Positions 14,959 to 19,879 of a stretch of DNA of 19,879 bases are shown here, piece by piece; the first letter of the stretch is position 1, and each line of letters opens with the position of its first letter. The stretch is from an uncultured Rickettsiales bacterium (GTDB taxonomy: Bacteria > Pseudomonadota > Alphaproteobacteria > Rickettsiales > UBA1997), in assembly GCA_951800555.1 (NCBI GenBank), contig CATOJU010000005.1, positions 1 to 19,879 on the forward strand, given 5' to 3'. The position numbers and the translations under genes are program-made. The notes beneath the pieces are model-generated. The model was not told where the DNA came from and did no database searches. It worked only from the letters and a program-made list of their open reading frames with translations.

Positions 14959-14986
14959 TTGACTTTTAATTAAATAATTTTACAAT
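14959..14986 (+). promoter_or_regulatory. Promoter of the 778-residue orphan gene
   Basis: TTGACT (14959-14964), 16-nt spacer, TACAAT (14981-14986), 34 bp before the start codon. The inverted repeat TTTTACAA (14978-14985)/TTGTAAAA (14991-14998) overlaps the -10 box and the start-site region, an operator-like arrangement. Confidence 0.6.
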
Positions 14987-15020
14987 TAATTTGTAAAAAA
15001 ATAATTTTAGGAGTAAAATA

Positions 15021-17357
15021 ATGAGCAAAGATTTTTTAGAAAAATTAAATGAATTACAACAAAAACAAGAGAACCAGGGTAAGGACTATGTTGGATTAAT
15101 TAAAGATAAAAATAATTCAAGCTTAAGGTCAGCTCTAAAAAAGGATATTGATGATGGCAAAGATAATGAAATATTTGAAGATTTTATAGTGGCACTTGTT
15201 GACTATTATATAGAAGCCGGACAAATTAAAGATGCAGAAAAATATTGTAAAAAACTTAATAAAGGTAATAGAGAGTTAGTAGATGCTAAAATATTTATAA
15301 AACAATTGGAAAATGGAAAACAATTTAAAGAGGAAAATAGAAATTCTTTTCTTATCGAATTAAAACAACTTAAAAATAGTGAAGACTTCAATTCTATAAC
15401 AAATAAAAAAGATTTTTATGAAGTTTATTTTAAGCTTAATGGAATAGAAAAAATAATATGGGAAAAAGATATAACTAAAATAGTTGATATAATTAATGAT
15501 TATCCAGATAAAGATGAAATTGTTACTTTTTTTCTTAAAAAAGTTGAAAAAGAAGCAGAAAATATTCCAAGTGATGAAAAAAAATTTTTCATTATTGCTA
15601 GTATTGAAGTAATTATAAATTCTATTAAAAAAGGACATGATTTTTCAAAAATAAACGGAAATAATGATAAAAATATTAATGTATTTAAAAATTTTGTTAA
15701 AAATATATCTTTTAATTTAAAAATTACTCCAGATTTGGATGAATATAAAAAACTATGCGAAATATTTGCAAGTGTAGGAGATAAATCTAGTACTGAATTA
15801 CTTGAGAAGAAATTGAATAATAAAGATAATGAAGGAAAACAAGACGAATTTGCAAAATCTTTTTATGAAAAAGGAGAATATGAAAAAACAGGACATGATA
15901 ATATATTCCCAATAATTGATAAAGATGGTAATTATAGAAAATTAGATGAAATAAAAGAATTAAAAGGTAAAACAACAGTTATATATTATGATAAAAATTT
16001 AAACCAAATGGTAGCTCAACCGTTGGAAGATTTTGAAAAAAAATCGGATCAAGAAAAAGCTGGAATAGTAAAACAAACTAATAATATTCATGTAGAGGGC
16101 CACAGACTTGGAAATTCTAAAGATACTAGAAATCAATTAAAAGATTTTCTTATAAAAGGAGATGAAAAAACTTTTACAATTTTACCAACAATTGAATTCA
16201 ATACAACTCCTAAAGAAACGGCAGAAAAAGAAGGTGATAAAGTAGCCGATTTTGTTTTAGAAGATTTTATAAAAAGAGGATATAATGGAAGAATTGTATT
16301 ATCTGGAAATTCTATATCAAATTATACAATGGTTGAAATTGCTAATTGTTTAGATAAAAAAGGATTAACTAAATCTATAAAAACAGATTTAAGAATTAAT
16401 CAACCAGCTAAAGGTGGTTTTTTAACAATTCAAGTTGATGAATCAGATTTAGATATTAATGAACAACTTTTTAATAATTTGAATACAATTTCAATTTCTA
16501 ATGGTAAATTTGATAAAGGAAATGGACCTACTGCATTTCATAAAATAGATACTTTCGTTAAAGTAACTAATAAATTTTTTGAAAATTTTAATGAAGATAA
16601 AATTGATAAAGATGGTGCTGTAGTTATAGCAAAATTAAATGGAAAAATTCTTAATAAACCTTTGATTCTTAAAGTAGAAAATGGTGAAACAGATTATAAA
16701 GGTGATTTTGAAAAATCCACTATGGAAGAACAAGAAATAAGTCCAGGTAATCTTCCTGAAGAATTAAAATCAAAAATTGACCCTAAAAATGGTAGTAATA
16801 TAAAAATTAACAAAAGATCAGGAGAAGATTTTATTAATTTTTTTGGGATAAATAAAACTGGAAAAGAAATAACTGTTGGTTATTCTTTAATAGAAAATAA
16901 AATTACTTATACAAAAGAAGTTTATAAAGATAGTTTTAACAAAATAGAAGAAGATAACAAAAAAATAGAAATCAATAGAATAATTAAAAATGAATATAAA
17001 AATGAAAAATGGGAACATACAGTATATTTACAATATAATAATAAAATTGAAACCTTAACTTTAAAAAAAGAAGACAATAAAATAAATATTGAAATTACCC
17101 CATCAAATAATTTTGAATTAAAAGTCAATACAGAAGGTGAGATAGAATTTGATAATGAAGAAAAAAAGAATCAAATAGAGCATTTTATAGAAATAGATTT
17201 ATTAAAAAACCTTTTAGCAAAGGAAACTTCAGTTGAAAAATTAAAACAAGAACAAAATAGACTTTTAGAAGAAAAGCAAGGTTTTGGCAATGCTTTAGTA
17301 GAACTTGATAAACAACAAAATCAAATTTTAGGAGAAGCATTAACTAATTCGCTATAA
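15021..17357 (+). CDS. Large orphan protein, possible effector (778 residues)
   Basis: Not recognised. AGGAG at 15009-15013 fixes the start. No signal peptide or membrane segment. Residues 1-270 are helical and TPR-like in places (FEDFIVALVDYYIEAGQIKD, then AEKYCKKLNKG). Residues about 285-480 look like a compact alpha/beta domain. It has beta-strand TTVIYYD, the segment HVEGHRLGNSKDTR (357-370), FTILPTIEFNTT, and a strand-turn-helix RIVLSGNSISNYTMVEIANC (424-443) resembling a Gly-x-Ser-type turn. Residues 530-720 are Lys/Glu/Asn-rich with beta-strand repeats, and 725-772 form a coiled coil (Leu/Glu/Gln-rich). Length, lysine richness and C-terminal coiled coil would fit a secreted or scaffold protein. 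The hydrolase-like turn is only a resemblance. Confidence 0.75.
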   Translation: MSKDFLEKLNELQQKQENQGKDYVGLIKDKNNSSLRSALKKDIDDGKDNEIFEDFIVALVDYYIEAGQIKDAEKYCKKLNKGNRELVDAKIFIKQLENGKQFKEENRNSFLIELKQLKNSEDFNSITNKKDFYEVYFKLNGIEKIIWEKDITKIVDIINDYPDKDEIVTFFLKKVEKEAENIPSDEKKFFIIASIEVIINSIKKGHDFSKINGNNDKNINVFKNFVKNISFNLKITPDLDEYKKLCEIFASVGDKSSTELLEKKLNNKDNEGKQDEFAKSFYEKGEYEKTGHDNIFPIIDKDGNYRKLDEIKELKGKTTVIYYDKNLNQMVAQPLEDFEKKSDQEKAGIVKQTNNIHVEGHRLGNSKDTRNQLKDFLIKGDEKTFTILPTIEFNTTPKETAEKEGDKVADFVLEDFIKRGYNGRIVLSGNSISNYTMVEIANCLDKKGLTKSIKTDLRINQPAKGGFLTIQVDESDLDINEQLFNNLNTISISNGKFDKGNGPTAFHKIDTFVKVTNKFFENFNEDKIDKDGAVVIAKLNGKILNKPLILKVENGETDYKGDFEKSTMEEQEISPGNLPEELKSKIDPKNGSNIKINKRSGEDFINFFGINKTGKEITVGYSLIENKITYTKEVYKDSFNKIEEDNKKIEINRIIKNEYKNEKWEHTVYLQYNNKIETLTLKKEDNKINIEITPSNNFELKVNTEGEIEFDNEEKKNQIEHFIEIDLLKNLLAKETSVEKLKQEQNRLLEEKQGFGNALVELDKQQNQILGEALTNSL

Positions 17358-17371
17358 TTTCTTAAAAAGAT

Positions 17372-17409
17372 ATTAAGAATATTTTATTATATAAATAAAT
17401 ATTCTTAAT
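17372..17409. terminator. Bidirectional hairpin overlapping the pheA stop
   Basis: Perfect 13-bp arms ATTAAGAATATTT (17372-17384) and AAATATTCTTAAT (17397-17409) with a 12-nt loop, in the 47-bp gap between convergent genes. The right arm contains the pheA stop codon (17405-17407). Likely shared terminator for the orphan gene and aroC-pheA. Confidence 0.65.
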
Positions 17410-18214
17410 AAATTCCTAAAATTCTATTCTCTAAGGTATTTTTATCTAAAATACTTTTTATTTCATTTATATCTATAATCTTATCATCATTACTTACTCC
17501 CTCTATCAAAAAAGAATACTTAAATTCACTATTTGGAATTGGTTTTGATTCAATCTTTGTCATATTAATATTATTAGCTAAAATTACTACTAATAATGAT
17601 AATAAAGCACCTTTTTCATGTTTTAATTTACATAAAAATGATATTTTATTTTTATTTGAATTTGACAACTTTATATTATTTTTACTGACAAAAATAAACC
17701 TTGTTTTATTATTTGAGAAATTTCCTATGTTTCTCTTTTTTATTTCCAATTCTTTATAAATGCTTTTACTTCCTATAGCAAAATTACTGTTGCCTAAATC
17801 TAGAATAATATCTTGAGCTTTAGAAGTTGATGTTGTTTCAAAAACTTCTAGATTATTACTTTTAATAAAATTAGAACTCTGTTTTAGTGCTTTTTGATGA
17901 GAATAGACAGTTCTTAAATCATCTAAATTTGCATTTCTATGCCCTATTAAATTCAATTCTATTGGTAAAAAATATTCGCCAATTATATTTACTTCATTAT
18001 CGAAAATAAATTCTATATTTTCATATATATTACTAGTTGTAGAATTTTCAAATGGTAAAATACCAATATAATCATCATTTTTTAAAATTTCACTATGAAT
18101 TTTAAAAAAACTTTCAGTTGCTTGTAATTTATAATTAGGTAACAACTTATTAAGTTCTTTTGCTACTATATAACTATAGGATCCTTCAGGACCTAAAAAC
18201 AATATTTTATTCAT
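17405..18214 (-). CDS. pheA: Prephenate dehydratase
   Basis: Converts prephenate to phenylpyruvate, the last committed step to phenylalanine. The catalytic domain shows GPEGSYS (8-14), PFENSTTSN (54-62, family PxENS), VYSHQKALKQ (103-112) and the diagnostic NNKTRF with Thr171-Arg172-Phe173. The C-terminal ACT domain (about 190-269) carries GALL (202-205) and ESKP (222-225), close to the phenylalanine-binding GALV and ESRP, so feedback inhibition is probable. At 269 residues it is a stand-alone enzyme without the chorismate mutase domain found in enterobacterial PheA. Its ATG overlaps the end of aroC by 8 bp, indicating coupled translation of two enzymes of one pathway. Confidence 0.93.
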   Translation of the reverse strand: MNKILFLGPEGSYSYIVAKELNKLLPNYKLQATESFFKIHSEILKNDDYIGILPFENSTTSNIYENIEFIFDNEVNIIGEYFLPIELNLIGHRNANLDDLRTVYSHQKALKQSSNFIKSNNLEVFETTSTSKAQDIILDLGNSNFAIGSKSIYKELEIKKRNIGNFSNNKTRFIFVSKNNIKLSNSNKNKISFLCKLKHEKGALLSLLVVILANNINMTKIESKPIPNSEFKYSFLIEGVSNDDKIIDINEIKSILDKNTLENRILGIY

Positions 18215-19289
18215 TTTTTCTTGCTTGATTTATTAAATAAAAATCCATTAAAGTTAGCCAAGTCATAGCTTCTACAACTGGTACTGCTCTGGGTAAAACA
18301 CAAGGATCATGTCGTCCATTAGGAATATACTTTACATTTTCATTATGAATATTTATTGTATTTTGTTCTTTAAAAATTGTTGCGGTTGGTTTAAAAACTA
18401 CTCTAAAATTGATTTCTTCACCATTTGAAATTCCACCTTGTATTCCGCCAGAATGATTGGTTTTTGTGTGAATTTTTCCATTTTTATTTATAAATTCATC
18501 ATTAAAATTTGAACCAATATAATTTACAGAATCAAAACCATCACCTATTTCAAAGCCTTTTACTGCATTTATGCCTAACATTGCAGCACCTAATCTAGCT
18601 GATAATTTATCAAATATAGGCTCACCAAGTCCTATTGGGCAATTTTTTATAAAACATTGGATAATTCCGCCAATTGAATCTCCATTAGATTTAATATTTT
18701 CAACTAATTCTATCATTTGCTTGGCTTTTTCAATATCTGGACATCTAATGATATTTGATTCTATTATATTTTTATTTATTTCATCAAAATTTTTTAAATT
18801 TACTTTAATATTTGAAATTTGTTGGACGAATGCAACTAAATCTATCCCTTTACTTTGTAAAAATTTTTTTGCTATTGCTCCCGCAGCAACTCTACTGGCT
18901 GTTTCTCTAGCTGAACTTCTTCCCCCTCCTCTATAATCTCTTATCCCATATTTTTTAAAATATGTATAATCTGCATGTGATGGTCTAAAAATATCTTTTA
19001 TATTTGAATAATCTGCTGATTTATGATTTTTATTTGCAATTAATAACATAATTGGTGTCCCTGTAGTTTTTCCTTCAAAAACACCTGATATAATTTTTAC
19101 AATATCATCTTCTTTTCTTTGTGTAGTTATAGAACTTTGCCCTGGCTTTCTTTTATCTAATTCTTTTTGTATATCTTCTTCGTTAATTTCAATATTTGAA
19201 GGACAACCAGTAATAACACAACCTATTGCTTCGCCATGTGATTCTCCAAAGGTTGTAACACTGAATAATTTACCAAATATATCTCCCAT
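18207..19289 (-). CDS. aroC: Chorismate synthase
   Basis: Removes phosphate from EPSP to give chorismate, using reduced FMN; last step of the shikimate pathway. The signatures are complete: GESHGEAIG (15-23, His18), RPSHADYTY (102-110, His105), YGIRDYRGGGRSSARETASR (114-133) with AAGAIAKK following, GGIQGGISNGE, and GRHDPCVLPRAVPVVEAM near the C-terminus. Length 360 is normal. It is first in an aroC-pheA pair, with a promoter 33-61 bp upstream. Only a weak ribosome site (CAGGCAA) precedes the ATG. Retention of this pathway suggests the organism makes phenylalanine rather than taking all of it from a host. Confidence 0.97.
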   Translation of the reverse strand: MGDIFGKLFSVTTFGESHGEAIGCVITGCPSNIEINEEDIQKELDKRKPGQSSITTQRKEDDIVKIISGVFEGKTTGTPIMLLIANKNHKSADYSNIKDIFRPSHADYTYFKKYGIRDYRGGGRSSARETASRVAAGAIAKKFLQSKGIDLVAFVQQISNIKVNLKNFDEINKNIIESNIIRCPDIEKAKQMIELVENIKSNGDSIGGIIQCFIKNCPIGLGEPIFDKLSARLGAAMLGINAVKGFEIGDGFDSVNYIGSNFNDEFINKNGKIHTKTNHSGGIQGGISNGEEINFRVVFKPTATIFKEQNTINIHNENVKYIPNGRHDPCVLPRAVPVVEAMTWLTLMDFYLINQARKNE

Positions 19290-19321
19290 TTGCCTGTAAA
19301 TGTAATTTTATTAATATAATT

Positions 19322-19350
19322 ATTATAAAATTAAAATATTTATATTACAA
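19322..19350 (-). promoter_or_regulatory. Promoter of aroC-pheA
   Basis: Reading leftward: TTGTAA (19350-19345), 17-nt spacer, TATAAT (19327-19322); the aroC ATG follows 32 bp later. Perfect -10 and spacing, moderate -35. Confidence 0.5.
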
Positions 19351-19449
19351 TATAATAATTATTCTTATTTTTTTATGCTTCAAAAGTTATTATTTAAATT
19401 TTTATTTAATTTAAAATTATAAAAGTTGTTTTAGATATCTTGTATTAAA

Positions 19450-19479
19450 AATTTCTAATAGTTTTGTTTATTAGAAATT
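19450..19479 (-). terminator. Hairpin terminator after the right-edge gene
   Basis: Perfect 11-bp arms AATTTCTAATA (19450-19460) and TATTAGAAATT (19469-19479), 8-nt loop, followed on the minus strand by five Ts overlapping the arm end. It lies 71 bp after the stop of the gene at the right edge. Confidence 0.6.
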
Positions 19480-19550
19480 CTTAATATTAAATACATAAAA
19501 TATATAACTTTTTATTATCTAATTAATATTTATAATCATAAATATTTAAA

Positions 19551-19879
19551 TTATGCTTTTTCTAAATCGGTACTTTGCTTTGATTCGTCTAATGTTTCAG
19601 TTTCCGTATTTATATTTTCAATTTTATCAGAATATTGCCTTAATGTTTTATTTTCAACATTTTCACCTAATATTCTATTTGTGGTTTTTTCATCATTAAT
19701 AATTTCAGTTTCTTCTTTTAATTGTTCTATTTTTGATTGTTCTATTTTTTCTATTTTAGAATCTAAATCTTCTAATATAATATCTTTTATATTTTCTAGG
19801 TCAATTTTAGGCAATTTTCCTTCATTTAGTTTATTAATATAAAATTTTTTTCTTTTTAATAAATTTTCAACTTTATTTT
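19551..19879 (-). CDS. C-terminal part of an acidic protein, cut by right edge
   Basis: The minus-strand frame is open from the right edge to a TAA at 19551-19553, giving 109 visible residues. A TTG at 19814 could be taken as a start, but the frame continues upstream without a stop through KFYINKLNEGK, so this is most likely the tail of a longer protein. The visible part has IDLENIKDIILEDLDSKIEK, then a Glu/Lys-rich coiled-coil-like stretch (IEQSKIEQLKEETEII) and a Thr/Glu/Ser-rich, probably disordered end (ENINTETETLDESKQSTDLE). Family not recognised; the beginning lies outside the window. It has a hairpin terminator downstream. Confidence 0.6.
   Translation of the reverse strand, partial: NKVENLLKRKKFYINKLNEGKLPKIDLENIKDIILEDLDSKIEKIEQSKIEQLKEETEIINDEKTTNRILGENVENKTLRQYSDKIENINTETETLDESKQSTDLEKA

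Noticed and set aside
15360..15975. Minus-strand frames of 92 and 62 residues inside the orphan gene
   Set aside because: Phe/Ile/Tyr/Asn-rich antisense shadows of a Lys/Glu-rich gene.
18571..18936. 121-residue plus-strand frame inside aroC
   Set aside because: Antisense to the most conserved part of chorismate synthase.

Overview
The window is a very AT-rich stretch of bacterial chromosome. Its housekeeping genes read as Gram-negative and alphaproteobacterial: a GatCA amidotransferase pair, a Kdo-activating enzyme (so LPS is made), an Mla-type lipid-transport ATPase, TrmD, Tgt, and a small XRE regulator of the alphaproteobacterial type. TGA serves as a stop (galU ends in TGA), so the code is standard. 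Extreme AT bias, long AT-only spacers, TPR/Sel1-type proteins and a decayed ankyrin-repeat gene suggest a host- or protist-associated lineage (Rickettsiales/Holosporales-like or a similar symbiont). Order cannot be fixed from the window. Chorismate synthase plus prephenate dehydratase show that phenylalanine synthesis is at least partly kept, which is not expected of typical Rickettsiaceae.

Layout. Positions 1-254 (minus) hold a coding-like frame without a start, cut by the left edge. galU and mlaF overlap (plus strand) and end at an AT-only terminator at 2051-2084. After a long AT-rich spacer comes an XRE regulator (2507-2911) whose promoter -10 box sits exactly between the arms of a perfect inverted repeat. 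It converges on a minus-strand pair, a 38-residue lipoprotein gene (3747-3863) and trmD. A Sel1-like gene (4133-4597, plus) ends at a 28-bp palindrome facing a minus-strand operon, gatC-gatA-coaBC. Then come a HIT protein gene and kdsB (minus).

At 9283-12398 (plus) lie two frames that look like one ~1040-residue TPR/Sel1 gene, driven by a consensus sigma-70 promoter and broken by a -1 shift at an A7 run directly before a TAG stop. Convergent to it is a secreted 128-residue protein gene, then tgt (both minus). The 779-bp gap at 14242-15020 contains a frameshifted ankyrin-repeat remnant and the palindrome-rich promoter of a 778-residue orphan gene (15021-17357, plus). The right side is aroC-pheA (minus, overlapping by 8 bp) and the C-terminal part of an acidic protein leaving the right edge.

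How it fits together. From trmD rightward every recognised metabolic or translation gene is on the minus strand, while the long repeat-rich or orphan genes are on the plus strand, each with its own promoter and a clear Shine-Dalgarno. The core genes mostly lack a strong ribosome binding site. This looks like an accessory set, possibly host-interaction genes, dispersed singly among core operons. The two strongest points for follow-up are the A7 slippage site and the self-regulating promoter of the XRE gene. No tRNA, rRNA, CRISPR array or insertion sequence was seen.
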